DNA of 64,000 bases from Comamonadaceae bacterium (GTDB taxonomy: Bacteria; Pseudomonadota; Gammaproteobacteria; Burkholderiales; Burkholderiaceae_C), in NCBI GenBank assembly GCA_027488215.1, contig JAIYCB010000015.1, positions 1 through 64,000 on the forward strand, in the 5' to 3' direction. This document shows, piece after piece, positions 34,305 through 43,828 of this stretch. The position numbers and the translations under genes were made by a program. Positions within the stretch are counted from its first letter, which is position 1, and each line of letters opens with the position of its first letter. The notes beneath the pieces are model-generated. The model worked only from the letters and a program-made list of their open reading frames with translations, did not search any database and was not told the DNA's origin.

Positions 34305-35252
34305 TCAGCTTGTGATGAGGGCTTGAAGAGCCGCTGCAGGGGAGGGTTTGTTGAACAGTCGGGCGATTTTTTGGTGCCAAGCGGCAGGTGCGGCTGTGTA
34401 GGTGTGGGCCGCGTGCTCGCTGCACAGGCTGAGCGTCGCTTGGCCGGTGGCCTTGAAGTGCGCCAGCATATCGGCCAGCGCCGTGGCGTCGAGTTGCTGC
34501 CAGGCTTGCCGCCAAGTCTGCACATCGCCGCGCAAGGCACTTTGGCGCAAGCCATCGGACACGGACAGCGTTGGCACCGAAGCTGGCGTGTTGGCAGGCA
34601 AGCTGCCCGCGCCATGCAACCAAAAAGCGTTGACAGTGATTTGCCTGCGCGCATCGCGGGCATCGTTCACGGGGTGGTTGTACAGCAGCATTTGCATCTC
34701 GCTTTGCAAGCGCTGCAGCGGGCGAGCTGCCGGGCTGTCGGGCATCCAGGCTTTGACGTTTTCACCAATCACACGGTCCAGCGAGGCGCAGGCCAAGTCG
34801 GCCAGCATTGCGCCTTGGGCCTGCCACATCAAGGCGCTATGCCATGTCACTTGCAGGCCGTCTTCCTGCAAGAAGGGCTGCATGGCCTGCAGCAGTTGCT
34901 GCGATTCTTCGTCGGACAAATTCAGGTGCGCCGGGTCGGCCATGACCACCTGGTCCATGCCCACTTGCCAATGGCAGGGCGTCATCCAGGCCTGTCCATG
35001 GTCGCTGGGCTGGCCTTGTTGCGCCTGGTGCCATGCGGCCCAGGGCAGGGCTTGGGCATTGCTGGGCCAACCCAAGGCCTGGGCCTGCAGGCGTTCGTGT
35101 GGCAAGTGCAAAGGGGTGGGTTCGGTATCTTGCAAGACCTGCTGGCGCTGCAAAAGGCCCAGCAGGGTCTGCAGATTCGGCAGTGGCAGGCCCGTCCAGG
35201 CCTCGGGTCCGCTCAAGTGGTGACTGGCCGCGTAGGGAATGATCAGGTGCAT
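34305..35252 (-). CDS. Conserved hypothetical protein upstream of recJ
   Basis: A 315-residue, apparently cytoplasmic protein without membrane segments or signal peptide. The best conserved-looking part is LQSEMQMLLYNHPVNDARD with ITVNAFWLHGAGSLP after it (about 195-225). I recall homologues in Burkholderiales next to recJ annotated as 'phosphoglycerate mutase-like', but I see no catalytic motif that supports that activity. It ends 7 bases before recJ on the same strand and is divergent from lolC, with 49 bases between starts. Function unknown. Confidence 0.7.
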   Translation of the reverse strand: MHLIIPYAASHHLSGPEAWTGLPLPNLQTLLGLLQRQQVLQDTEPTPLHLPHERLQAQALGWPSNAQALPWAAWHQAQQGQPSDHGQAWMTPCHWQVGMDQVVMADPAHLNLSDEESQQLLQAMQPFLQEDGLQVTWHSALMWQAQGAMLADLACASLDRVIGENVKAWMPDSPAARPLQRLQSEMQMLLYNHPVNDARDARRQITVNAFWLHGAGSLPANTPASVPTLSVSDGLRQSALRGDVQTWRQAWQQLDATALADMLAHFKATGQATLSLCSEHAAHTYTAAPAAWHQKIARLFNKPSPAAALQALITS

Positions 35253-35301
35253 GGTCGCTGATTGTCGCAGTTGCCCTGGTCGCACTGCACAATACGGGCT
35301 T

Positions 35302-36570
35302 ATGTCTTTTTTCAAAAACATCCCTTACGAGCTGGTGCTGGGTTGGCGCTACACCCGGGCTGGCCGCGCCACCCGCAGAAATGGCTTCATTTCCTTCATC
35401 TCTGGGGTGTCCATGATGGGCATTGGCCTGGGCGTGGCGGCGCTCATCATCGTGCTGAGCGTGATGAACGGCTTTCAAAAAGAGGTGCGTGACCGCATGC
35501 TGGGGGTCGTCTCGCACATCGAGGTCTATGCCGCCGACGGTGCGGCTGTGGTCGATTTGCCGGTGTTGTTGGCCCGCCTGAAGGCGCACCCCCAGGTGCT
35601 GGGCGCCGCGCCCTTCATCACCGCACAGGCATTGTTGGCGCGGGGTGAGGACATGAAGGGCGTGCTGGTGCGCGGCATCGATCCAGCGCTGGAGCCCGAG
35701 GTCAGCGATTTGTCGAACGATACGCAAGCCGGGGTGCTGCAGCGTCTGCTGCCGGGAGAGTTCAACCTGGTGCTGGGCCGCGATCTGGCCAATAACCTCT
35801 ATTTGCAAAGCGGAGACCTGGTGACCCTGGTGTCTCCCTCTGGGCAGGTCACGCCTGCGGGCGTGGTGCCGCGCATGAAACAAATGGGCGTGGTGGGCCT
35901 GTTTTCGTCGGGGCATTACGAATACGACTCGGCGCTGGCGCTGATGCACGTCGAGGACGCGGCCCGCATGTTCCGCCTCGAAGGCCCCAGCGGCATTCGA
36001 CTGAAGCTGCGTGACTTGCACCTGGCGCGTGAAGTGGCGCGCGACCTGCAGCTGGAACTGGGCCCCCAGTTTTTTGTGCGCGACTGGACGCAGCAAAACA
36101 AGACCTGGTTTGCCGCTGTGCAGGTCGAAAAACGCATGATGTTCATCATCCTCACCCTGATCGTGGCGGTAGCGGCTTTCAATCTGGTGAGCACCTTGGT
36201 GATGACGGTGACCGACAAGCGCGCCGACATCGCGATCTTGCGCACTTTGGGCGCCAGCCCGCGCAGCATCATGGGTATTTTTGTGGTGCAGGGGGCCACG
36301 GTGGGCGTGATCGGCACCATGAGTGGTTTGGGCTTGGGCCTGCTGGTGGCCTTCAACATTGACGTGATCGTGCCTGCGCTGGAGAGCCTGTTCAACGCCA
36401 GCTTTTTGCCGCGCGACATCTACCTGATCAGCCGCATGCCCAGTGAGCCTTTGGCGAGCGACATCCTGCCCGTGGCCATCATTTCATTGGTGTTGGCTTT
36501 TGTGGCCACGCTTTACCCCAGCTGGCGCGCCAGCCAGGTCAACCCGGCGGAGGCACTGCGTTATGAATAA
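35302..36570 (+). CDS. lolC: Lipoprotein-releasing ABC transporter permease LolC/LolE
   Basis: A 422-residue inner-membrane permease that extracts mature lipoproteins for transfer to LolA. It has the LolC/E layout: [33 protein letters not shown] wording at the start, a first helix (about 27-50), a periplasmic domain (about 55-270), and three C-terminal helices. The cytoplasmic loop [21 protein letters not shown] is typical. Only one permease gene is present, as in many non-enteric bacteria. Its last 8 bases overlap lolD. Confidence 0.95.
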   Translation: MSFFKNIPYELVLGWRYTRAGRATRRNGFISFISGVSMMGIGLGVAALIIVLSVMNGFQKEVRDRMLGVVSHIEVYAADGAAVVDLPVLLARLKAHPQVLGAAPFITAQALLARGEDMKGVLVRGIDPALEPEVSDLSNDTQAGVLQRLLPGEFNLVLGRDLANNLYLQSGDLVTLVSPSGQVTPAGVVPRMKQMGVVGLFSSGHYEYDSALALMHVEDAARMFRLEGPSGIRLKLRDLHLAREVARDLQLELGPQFFVRDWTQQNKTWFAAVQVEKRMMFIILTLIVAVAAFNLVSTLVMTVTDKRADIAILRTLGASPRSIMGIFVVQGATVGVIGTMSGLGLGLLVAFNIDVIVPALESLFNASFLPRDIYLISRMPSEPLASDILPVAIISLVLAFVATLYPSWRASQVNPAEALRYE

Positions 36571-37261
36571 CACGGAAAACGTCGGCACAGTGCTGCAGGC
36601 CAAGGGCCTGACCAAGCGCTTCACCGAAGGGCGACTGGACGTGACCGTTTTGCAGGGCGTCGATCTGCAGGTGCAAGCCGGGGAGACCTTGGCCATCGTG
36701 GGCGCTTCGGGTTCAGGCAAAAGCACCTTGCTGCATTTGCTCGGCGGCCTCGATGCCCCCACGCAAGGCTCGGTGCAACTCAAGGGCCAGTTGTTGTCCA
36801 GCTTGAGCGCCGCTGAGCAAGGCCAGTGGCGCAACCGCTACCTGGGTTTTGTTTACCAGTTTCACCATCTGCTGCCCGAATTCACCGCGCTGGAAAACGT
36901 GGCCATGCCGCTGTGGATTCGCCGCCAAGACCGCGCAGAAGCCGCGACCTTGGCCACCCAGTGGCTGCAACGTGTGGGCTTGGGCGAGCGATTGCACCAC
37001 CGACCTGCCGAGTTGTCGGGCGGCGAGCGCCAGCGGGTGGCGCTGGCTCGCGCCCTGGTGAATGGCCCGGCCTGTGTGCTGGCCGACGAGCCCACCGGCA
37101 ACCTGGACCGCGAAACGGCCGATGGCGTGTTTGCGCTGATGCTGCAACTGGCCCGCGAGCGCGGCACCGCCTTTGTGGTGGTTACGCATGACCAGGCTTT
37201 GGCCGCACGTTGTGACCGGCAATTGCACCTGGTCAAGGGCGTGCTGCAAGCGCCTGTTTGA
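36563..37261 (+). CDS. lolD: Lipoprotein-releasing ABC transporter ATPase LolD
   Basis: A 232-residue ABC ATPase. It has Walker [10 protein letters not shown] (about 49-57), the Q-loop [22 protein letters not shown] typical of LolD, signature [15 protein letters not shown], Walker [12 protein letters not shown] and the switch His in VVVTHD. It starts inside the end of lolC, so the two are coupled. A TatD-type gene follows 14 bases later. Confidence 0.96.
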   Translation: MNNTENVGTVLQAKGLTKRFTEGRLDVTVLQGVDLQVQAGETLAIVGASGSGKSTLLHLLGGLDAPTQGSVQLKGQLLSSLSAAEQGQWRNRYLGFVYQFHHLLPEFTALENVAMPLWIRRQDRAEAATLATQWLQRVGLGERLHHRPAELSGGERQRVALARALVNGPACVLADEPTGNLDRETADGVFALMLQLARERGTAFVVVTHDQALAARCDRQLHLVKGVLQAPV

Positions 37262-37275
37262 TCCGGCACCGCGGC

Positions 37276-38100
37276 ATGTGGATCGACACCCATTGCCACT
37301 TGGACGCGGCCGAGTTTGACGCCGACCGCGATGCGGTGCGCCAGGCGGCTCGCCAAGCGGGCGTGACGCGCTGTGTGATTCCATCGGTGCAGCGTGCGCA
37401 CTGGCGCGATGTGGCGCAACTGGCCGAGCGGCATGGTGATGCCTACGCCTTGGGCATCCACCCCTTGTATGTGCCGCAGGCCCAAGAGTCTGATGTGCTG
37501 GCGCTGGACCAGGCCTTGCATGAGCGCGCAGGTGACCCGAGGCTGGTGGCGGTGGGCGAGATCGGGCTGGACTTTTTTGTGCCCGAATTGTGCTCCCCCG
37601 ACATGCGCGAGCGCCAATGGTTTTTTTATACCGCACAACTGAAGCTGGCCCAGCAACACGGCCTGCCCGTGATCTTGCATGTGCGCCGATCGGCTGACCT
37701 CTTGCTCAAAGGCCTGCGTCAGTGCCCGGTGGTCTCGGGCATCGCCCATGCTTTCAACGGCAGCCAACAACAGGCCCAGGCCTTTGTGGACATGGGTTTT
37801 GCGCTGGGCTTTGGGGGTACGCTGACCTATGAACGTTCTTTGCAGTTGCGCCGCCTGGCCTGCGAGCTGCCCCTGAGCGCTCTGGTGCTGGAGACCGATG
37901 CGCCCGACATCCCGCCGCAGTGGATTTACAAAACCGCTGAGCAACGCGCGCTGGGCGCAGCACAGGGGCGCAACAGCCCCACCGAGTTGCCGCGCATGGC
38001 GCAAGTGTTGGCCCATTTACGAGGTCTGCCCATGCCCGATCTGGCCGCGGCCACCTTGTCCAATGCCTACCGCGTGCTGCCCAAGCTAGTCCCTCTGTAA
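37276..38100 (+). CDS. TatD family metal-dependent hydrolase
   Basis: A 274-residue TIM-barrel hydrolase of the TatD/YcfH/YjjV class, with DNase or D-aminoacyl-tRNA deacylase activity described in the family. Metal-binding sites are WIDTHCHLD (N-terminus), GEIGLDF with the Glu ligand (about 97-103), ILHVRR (His), IAHAFNGS (His) and LETDAPDIPP (Asp). ATG 37276 fits the family start. It is close behind lolD, so it may be read from the same transcript. Confidence 0.88.
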   Translation: MWIDTHCHLDAAEFDADRDAVRQAARQAGVTRCVIPSVQRAHWRDVAQLAERHGDAYALGIHPLYVPQAQESDVLALDQALHERAGDPRLVAVGEIGLDFFVPELCSPDMRERQWFFYTAQLKLAQQHGLPVILHVRRSADLLLKGLRQCPVVSGIAHAFNGSQQQAQAFVDMGFALGFGGTLTYERSLQLRRLACELPLSALVLETDAPDIPPQWIYKTAEQRALGAAQGRNSPTELPRMAQVLAHLRGLPMPDLAAATLSNAYRVLPKLVPL

Positions 38101-38111
38101 CATCGTCCCCC

Positions 38112-38882
38112 ATGACCCGAAAAAAATCTTCTGATCCTGTTCTCGAATTGCCTGAGGTGAATTTTTCCGAAGATGGCGATATCCGTTATCTGCACTTGGG
38201 CACCGATTGGATACAGGGCTCGATGTTTCTGGATCGACCCTATGACATTGAGCTGGAGTATGTGCAGCGCATGTTCGGCTGGCTGCTGTTTTTCCCACTT
38301 GTCGAAGTCAAGGGTGCTCACGCCATGCAGCTGGGTTTGGGTGCGGGCACCATCACCAAGTTTTGCCACAAAAAGCTCAAGATGACGTGCACCGCCATCG
38401 AGCTCAATCCCGGCGTGTTGCATGCGTGCCGCGGTTGGTTTCGCTTGCCGCCGGACGATGAGCGCCTGCGTGTGGTGTTGGCCGATGCCGCGCAAGAAAT
38501 TCAAAAGGATGAATGGCGCGGCACGGTCGATGCCTTGCAAGTGGATTTGTACGATGAAGAGGCCGCCGCTCCGGTTTTGGATTCTCCCGACTTTTACCGC
38601 CAATGCCGCGAGCTCTTGACCGAGCAAGGTTGCATGACGGTGAACCTGTTTGGTCGATCTTCCAGCTATGCCCAAAGTGTGGAAAAAATCTGTGCCGCGT
38701 TTGGTGAAAAAGCGGTTTGGGCCTTCAAGCCCACGCGCGAGGGCAATGCCATTGTGTTGGCGCAGCGCACGGCCAGCCGCCCTTCGCGCGATGCGCTGCA
38801 ACTGGTGGCCAGTGCCATCGAAGACCAGTGGGGCCTGCCTGCACTGAAATGGCTCAAGGTCTTCAAGCCCCTGACCTTGTGA
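38112..38882 (+). CDS. Spermidine synthase-like methyltransferase-fold protein
   Basis: A 256-residue protein with a Rossmann fold like polyamine aminopropyltransferases: HAMQLGLGAGTITKFCHKK corresponds to the GGGDG cofactor loop, CTAIELNPGV has the acidic residue after strand 2, and VDALQVDLYDEEAAAP to the catalytic DxxD-like strand. The GGGDG loop is changed to GLGAGT, so true spermidine synthase activity is doubtful. It starts 11 bases after the TatD gene. The function is open. Confidence 0.75.
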   Translation: MTRKKSSDPVLELPEVNFSEDGDIRYLHLGTDWIQGSMFLDRPYDIELEYVQRMFGWLLFFPLVEVKGAHAMQLGLGAGTITKFCHKKLKMTCTAIELNPGVLHACRGWFRLPPDDERLRVVLADAAQEIQKDEWRGTVDALQVDLYDEEAAAPVLDSPDFYRQCRELLTEQGCMTVNLFGRSSSYAQSVEKICAAFGEKAVWAFKPTREGNAIVLAQRTASRPSRDALQLVASAIEDQWGLPALKWLKVFKPLTL

Positions 38883-39029
38883 ACGATTTCTCTTAATTTC
38901 TGGCTTTTGCAGGATCCGTATCAGGGTTAACCATGGTTTCGTCACCCCGGGGACATAGGTGTAACCCACATCATTGGAGTTGTCAGTTTCACGCAAAATC
39001 TGTCTAACTCAAAACAGAGGAGATATCGC

Positions 39030-39518
39030 GTGAACATCAAGAGTCAAAAAGACTTTTTCTCAGGACTGCTTTACCTGGTGGCCGGTGGTGCCTTCGCATT
39101 TGGTGCCACCAACTACAACTTGGGCTCTAGTGCTCGCATGGGTCCGGGCTACTTCCCACTCTTGCTGGGCATCATGCTGGCCATCATCGGGGTCTTCATC
39201 ATGTTCAAGTCCCTCACGGTGGAAACCCAAGACGGTGAAAAAATTGGCAAATGGGCTTGGAAGCCTTTGTTCTTTATCATCTGCGGCAACGTTTTGTTCG
39301 GCATTTTGCTGGGGGGGCTGCCCAGCATCGGCGTGCCTGCCATGGGACTGATCGTGGCCATTTTCGGCACCACCTTGGTGGTCAGCTTTGCTGGAGACAC
39401 TTTCAAGCTCAAAGAGGTTCTGATTCTGGCCACCATCCTGTCGATCGGCAGTTACGGCGCATTTGTGAAACTGCTGAATCTGCAGTTCCCCGTTTGGCCC
39501 ACATTCATCACCGGTTGA
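39030..39518 (+). CDS. tctB: Tripartite tricarboxylate transporter small membrane subunit
   Basis: A 162-residue protein with four membrane helices (about 9-27, 38-56, 80-115 in two, 125-150), typical of TctB: FFSGLLYLVAGGAFAFGA then ARMGPGYFPLLLGIMLAIIG. It is the small membrane part of a secondary carboxylate transporter. The start is GTG with AGAGGAGAT 6 bases upstream. tctA follows 13 bases later. Confidence 0.92.
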   Translation: MNIKSQKDFFSGLLYLVAGGAFAFGATNYNLGSSARMGPGYFPLLLGIMLAIIGVFIMFKSLTVETQDGEKIGKWAWKPLFFIICGNVLFGILLGGLPSIGVPAMGLIVAIFGTTLVVSFAGDTFKLKEVLILATILSIGSYGAFVKLLNLQFPVWPTFITG

Positions 39519-39531
39519 GGAGAAATAATTC

Positions 39532-41043
39532 ATGGAACTGTTTGACAACCTCGCCCTCGGTTTTGGGGTGGCCTTCACCTTTCAAAACCTGACTTACGCG
39601 TTCATTGGCTGTTTGCTGGGCACCTTGATTGGTGTCTTGCCCGGTGTGGGACCCGTGGCCACCATCGCGATGCTCTTGCCCGCCACCTATGCGCTGCCGC
39701 CTGTGGCTGCGCTGATCATGCTGGCCGGTATTTATTATGGTGCGCAATACGGCGGCTCCACCACTGCGATTTTGGTCAATTTGCCCGGAGAAGCGTCTTC
39801 GGTGGTGACCATGATTGATGGTTACCAAATGGCCCGCAAAGGCCGAGCCGGACCCGCTTTGGCTGCGGCCGGTTTGGGTTCATTCTTTGCCGGTTGCGTG
39901 GGCACCTTGATTCTGGCGGCGTTTGCCGCCCCATTGACCGAAGTGGCTTTCAAGTTCGGGCCTGCGGAGTATTTCTCTCTGATGATCTTGGGTTTGATCG
40001 GTGCGGTCGTTTTGGCCTCCGGCTCCCTCATCAAGGCTGTGGGCATGATCGTGTTGGGTTTGCTGATGGGCCTGATTGGCACCGACGTGAACTCGGGTGT
40101 GGCCCGTTTCAGCTTTGACATCCCTGAGCTGACCGATGGCGTGGGCTTCATCGTGATCGCGATGGGCGTGTTCGGCTACGGCGAGATCATCTCCAACCTG
40201 TCCAAGCCCGAAGAAGACCGCGAAGTCTTCACGGCCAAAGTGACCGGCCTGATGCCCACTGCCCAAGACTTCAAGAACATGGTGCCTGCCGTTTTGCGTG
40301 GTACGTCTTTGGGTTCTGCTTTGGGCATTTTGCCCGGCGGTGGTGCCCTGCTTGCGGCTTTTGCGGCTTACACCATCGAGAAGAAAACCAAGCTCAGCAC
40401 TGGCGAAGTGCCTTTTGGGCAAGGCAACATCCGTGGTGTGGCTGCGCCTGAATCGGCCAACAATGCGGCCTCGCAAACTTCCTTCATCCCCTTGCTGACA
40501 CTGGGTATTCCGCCCAACGCCGTGATGGCCTTGATGGTGGGCGCGATGACGATCCACAACATCCAGCCAGGCCCTCAGGTCATGACCAGCAACCCCGAGT
40601 TGTTCTGGGGCCTGATCGCCTCGATGTGGATCGGTAACGCCATGCTCATCATCTTGAACCTCCCTTTGATCGGCATCTGGATCAAGCTGCTGTCGGTGCC
40701 CTACCGTTGGCTGTTCCCTGCCATCGTGCTGTTCTGCGCGATTGGCGTGTACTCGACCAACAACAACACTTGGGACATCTGGATGGTGGCGATGTTTGGC
40801 GTGGTGGGTTACACCTTCATCAAACTCGGTATGGAGCCAGCGCCTTTGCTCTTGGGCTTTATCCTGGGGCCCATGATGGAAGAAAACCTGCGCCGTGCCA
40901 TGTTGTTATCGCGTGGCGACTGGAGCGTGTTTGTCACGCGCCCCTTGTCGGCGAGTTTGCTGGCTGTGGCATTGTTGCTGTTGATCATCGTGGCTTTGCC
41001 CTCCATCAAGTCCAAACGCCAAGAAGCTTTTGTGGAAGACTGA
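39532..41043 (+). CDS. tctA: Tripartite tricarboxylate transporter large membrane subunit
   Basis: A 503-residue, twelve-helix transporter subunit that carries the translocation path. Signature parts: GVLPGVGPVATIAMLLPATYALPP (about 34-57), YGAQYGGSTTAILVNLPGEASSVVTMIDGYQMAR (about 67-100), and GILPGGGALLAAFAAYTIEKK with FIPLLTLGIPPNAVMALMVGAM later, the two inverted-repeat P-G-x-G segments. A terminator follows, and the binding protein gene lies beyond it. Confidence 0.96.
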   Translation: MELFDNLALGFGVAFTFQNLTYAFIGCLLGTLIGVLPGVGPVATIAMLLPATYALPPVAALIMLAGIYYGAQYGGSTTAILVNLPGEASSVVTMIDGYQMARKGRAGPALAAAGLGSFFAGCVGTLILAAFAAPLTEVAFKFGPAEYFSLMILGLIGAVVLASGSLIKAVGMIVLGLLMGLIGTDVNSGVARFSFDIPELTDGVGFIVIAMGVFGYGEIISNLSKPEEDREVFTAKVTGLMPTAQDFKNMVPAVLRGTSLGSALGILPGGGALLAAFAAYTIEKKTKLSTGEVPFGQGNIRGVAAPESANNAASQTSFIPLLTLGIPPNAVMALMVGAMTIHNIQPGPQVMTSNPELFWGLIASMWIGNAMLIILNLPLIGIWIKLLSVPYRWLFPAIVLFCAIGVYSTNNNTWDIWMVAMFGVVGYTFIKLGMEPAPLLLGFILGPMMEENLRRAMLLSRGDWSVFVTRPLSASLLAVALLLLIIVALPSIKSKRQEAFVED

Positions 41044-41083
41044 CGCGTTTCTGGATCAGACAGGGGCCTGAGTGCCCTCCCTG

Positions 41084-41114
41084 CAACGGCCTCTTCGGAG
41101 GCCGTTGTCTTTTG
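41084..41114 (+). terminator. Rho-independent terminator after tctA
   Basis: The stem CAACGGCCT/AGGCCGTTG with loop CTTCGG is followed by TCTTTT. It lies 40 bases after the tctA stop, so tctC is probably transcribed separately or by partial read-through. Confidence 0.8.
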
Positions 41115-41229
41115 GGGCCTAGACGCAGGCACAGACCGTGGTCTTGTCACTTGGGCGCTGCAGCAGCGCATGGCCTCTGAGACAATCATTTTTGGTTTTT
41201 TGCGCCTGACTTTGGTATTGGATTTCACC

Positions 41230-42204
41230 ATGAAAAAACGACAACTCCTGCGTGGCCTGTGTGCCGCCACCCTGGCCATGGCCAGCTTGGGCTTGGCCCA
41301 GGCTCAGACCTACCCCAGCAAAGCCGTGCGCCTGATCGTGCCCTTTCCAGCCGGAGGCGCGACAGATTTGTTTGCCCGCACCCTGTCGCAAAAAATCAGC
41401 GAAAAACTGGGTCAGCCCCTGGTGGTGGAAAATCGTCCCGGCGCTGGTGGCACCTTGGGCTCCGACCTGGCAGCCAAAGCCACACCCGACGGCTACACGC
41501 TGCTCTTGTCCACCTCCAGCACCCATTCGATCGGCCCCAACCTGAACCCGCGCATGCCTTATGACGCGGTGCGCGATTTCACGCCCATTGGTCACTTGGG
41601 CAATGCGCCCAGCATCATGCTGGTGCCGAACAACTCACCCGCCAAAACCGTCAAGGAATGGATCGACCACGCCAAGAAAAACCCCGGCCGCCTGAACTAC
41701 GCATCAAGCGGCAACGGCACGATCGTCCAGTTGTCGGCGGAGTTGTTCAAGGCGCAGGCCAATCTATTTGTGGTGCACATTCCCTACAAGGGCACGGCAC
41801 TGGCCATTCCCGACTTGATTTCAGGCAAAGTGGACGTGCTTTTTGACAGCCTGCCCACCGGCTTGCCGCATGTGCGCGATGGCCGTCTGCGCGCTTTGGG
41901 TGTGACCTCACTCAAGGCTACGCCCTTGGCCCCGGGCGTGCCCGCCATTGCCGATGTGCTGCCCGGCTATGAGTCCAATACCTGGTTCGGCTTGTTTGGC
42001 CCCAAAGGCTTGCCACCCGAGGTGGTCAGTCGCGTGAACACTGCAGCCAATCAGGTGCTGCAAGATCCTGAGGTGATGGACAAACTGCAGCGCTTTGGCA
42101 TCGAACCCGTAGGTGGCACGCCTGCGCAGTTCACCACCATGCTGGCCACAGAATCGGCCAAATGGAAAAAGATCATCACCGAGCGCAAGATCACCTTGGA
42201 CTGA
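41230..42204 (+). CDS. tctC: Tripartite tricarboxylate transporter substrate-binding protein
   Basis: A 324-residue Bug-type periplasmic binding protein with a Sec signal peptide (MKKRQLLRGLCAATLAMASLG...QA). It has VRLIVPFPAGGATDLFARTLSQ, VENRPGAGGTLGSDLAAK and MPYDAVRDFTPIGHLG, the family blocks that form the ligand site. It is most likely the partner of the tctB-tctA pair just upstream. The next gene begins 1 base after its stop, so import and hydrolysis of the substrate may be linked. Confidence 0.93.
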   Translation: MKKRQLLRGLCAATLAMASLGLAQAQTYPSKAVRLIVPFPAGGATDLFARTLSQKISEKLGQPLVVENRPGAGGTLGSDLAAKATPDGYTLLLSTSSTHSIGPNLNPRMPYDAVRDFTPIGHLGNAPSIMLVPNNSPAKTVKEWIDHAKKNPGRLNYASSGNGTIVQLSAELFKAQANLFVVHIPYKGTALAIPDLISGKVDVLFDSLPTGLPHVRDGRLRALGVTSLKATPLAPGVPAIADVLPGYESNTWFGLFGPKGLPPEVVSRVNTAANQVLQDPEVMDKLQRFGIEPVGGTPAQFTTMLATESAKWKKIITERKITLD

Positions 42205-42205
42205 C

Positions 42206-43828
42206 ATGCATTTCAATTACCAGTTCCCCTACACCAGCACCCGCTTGCCGCTGTTTGCGCGCAATGTGGTGTCCACCTCGCACCCCTTGGCCGCTCAAGC
42301 CGGTTTGCGCATGATGCTCAAGGGCGGCAACGCGGTGGACGCCGCCATCGCTGCAGCCGCCGTGATCACCCTGACCGAACCCGTCAGCTGCGGTTTGGGT
42401 TCGGACGCCTTCGCCATTTTGTGGGACGGCAAAGAGCTGCACGGCCTGAACTCGTCTGGCCCCGCGCCCGCGACCTGGACGCCCGAGTACTTTCACCGCA
42501 AATACGGCGCCGAGACCAAAACACCGCCCAAGCGCGGCTTTGACTCGGTCACCGTGCCGGGTGCCGTGGCGGGTTGGGTCGCTTTGAGTGACCGCTTTGG
42601 CAAGCTGCCCTTTGCCGATTTGATGGAGCCCGCCATCGAGGTGGCCGAGCGCGGTTATTTGATTCCCGTGGTGGTGCAGCAAAAGTGGGCTGCCGCCACG
42701 CCCGAACTCCAGTCGCAGCCCGGCTTTGCACAGAGCTTTTTGCCCTGGGGCCGCCCCCCGCAGGTGGGCGAGTTGTTCCAGTTCAAAAACGCGGCGCGGG
42801 GCCTCCGGGCCATTGCCACCACCAAGGGTCAGGCGCTGTATGGCGGCGAAATCGCCGAAGCCATTGAAAAGTTTGCCAAGGACAACGGCGGCAGCATCAC
42901 CGCCAAAGACCTGGCCGACTTCAAACCCGAATGGGTCAAGCCCATGGCGCAAGACTACCGGGGCTACACCTTGCACGAGATCCCGCCCAACGGGCAGGGC
43001 ATCGCGGCCTTGATTGCTTTGGGCATCTTGTCCCACTTCGACCTGGCCAGCCACAAGGTGGACAGCGCCGATTCGCAGCACTTGCAGATCGAAGCCATGA
43101 AGCTGGCCTTTGCCGACACTTACCGCTACGTGGCCGATCCTCGTTACATGGAGTTGCCGCCCGAGCAAATGTTGGACCCAGCCTACCTGGCCAGCCGCGC
43201 CAAGCTGATCGACATGAAAAAGGCGCAGGACTTCAAAGCGGGCAATCCGGTCAAGGGCGGCACGATCTACCTCACGGCTGCCGATGAAAACGGCATGATG
43301 ATCAGCTTCATCCAAAGCAACTACATGGGCTTTGGCTCGGGCGTGGTCGAGCCCACTTATGGCATCAGCCTGCAAAACCGGGGCCACGGTTTCAGCACCG
43401 ACCTGCAGGGCCAAAACCCCGCCAACCTGGTCCTGCCCGGCAAGCGTCCTTTCCAGACCATCATCCCGGCATTCCTCACCAAAGACGGTCAGCCTGTGAT
43501 GAGCTACGGCGTGATGGGCGGCAACATGCAGCCCCAAGGCCACATGCAAACCCTGGTGCGCATGCTCGACTACGGCCAGAACCCGCAAGCAGCGTGTGAC
43601 GCACCGCGCTGGCGCTTCAACACGGGCCTGAACATCAACGTGGAAGCCGCCATGAATGGTCAGACTGTGCAAGAGCTGATCGCACGTGGACACCAGCTCG
43701 ACATCATCAACGACTCCTACCAAGACTTCGGCGCGGGCCAGTTCATTTGGCGCATGGGCGATCCGGCGGTGCAGGGCTACCAGGTGGCCAGTGACCCGCG
43801 TCGCGATGGGCAGGCCGTGGGCTTTTGA
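42206..43828 (+). CDS. Gamma-glutamyltransferase-family Ntn-hydrolase
   Basis: A 540-residue proenzyme of the GGT family, which self-cleaves to free an N-terminal Thr nucleophile. Predicted nucleophile is Thr353 in KGGTIYLTAADENG, aligned to TTHxSVxD of classic GGT, followed by SNYMGFGSG. The N-terminal ARNVVSTSHPLAAQAGLRMMLKGGNAVDAA block is typical. There is no signal peptide, so it is cytoplasmic, as in YwrD-like or oxamate-amidohydrolase-like members rather than exported glutathione hydrolase. It starts 1 base after tctC and overlaps the DMT exporter by 1 base. Confidence 0.85.
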   Translation: MHFNYQFPYTSTRLPLFARNVVSTSHPLAAQAGLRMMLKGGNAVDAAIAAAAVITLTEPVSCGLGSDAFAILWDGKELHGLNSSGPAPATWTPEYFHRKYGAETKTPPKRGFDSVTVPGAVAGWVALSDRFGKLPFADLMEPAIEVAERGYLIPVVVQQKWAAATPELQSQPGFAQSFLPWGRPPQVGELFQFKNAARGLRAIATTKGQALYGGEIAEAIEKFAKDNGGSITAKDLADFKPEWVKPMAQDYRGYTLHEIPPNGQGIAALIALGILSHFDLASHKVDSADSQHLQIEAMKLAFADTYRYVADPRYMELPPEQMLDPAYLASRAKLIDMKKAQDFKAGNPVKGGTIYLTAADENGMMISFIQSNYMGFGSGVVEPTYGISLQNRGHGFSTDLQGQNPANLVLPGKRPFQTIIPAFLTKDGQPVMSYGVMGGNMQPQGHMQTLVRMLDYGQNPQAACDAPRWRFNTGLNINVEAAMNGQTVQELIARGHQLDIINDSYQDFGAGQFIWRMGDPAVQGYQVASDPRRDGQAVGF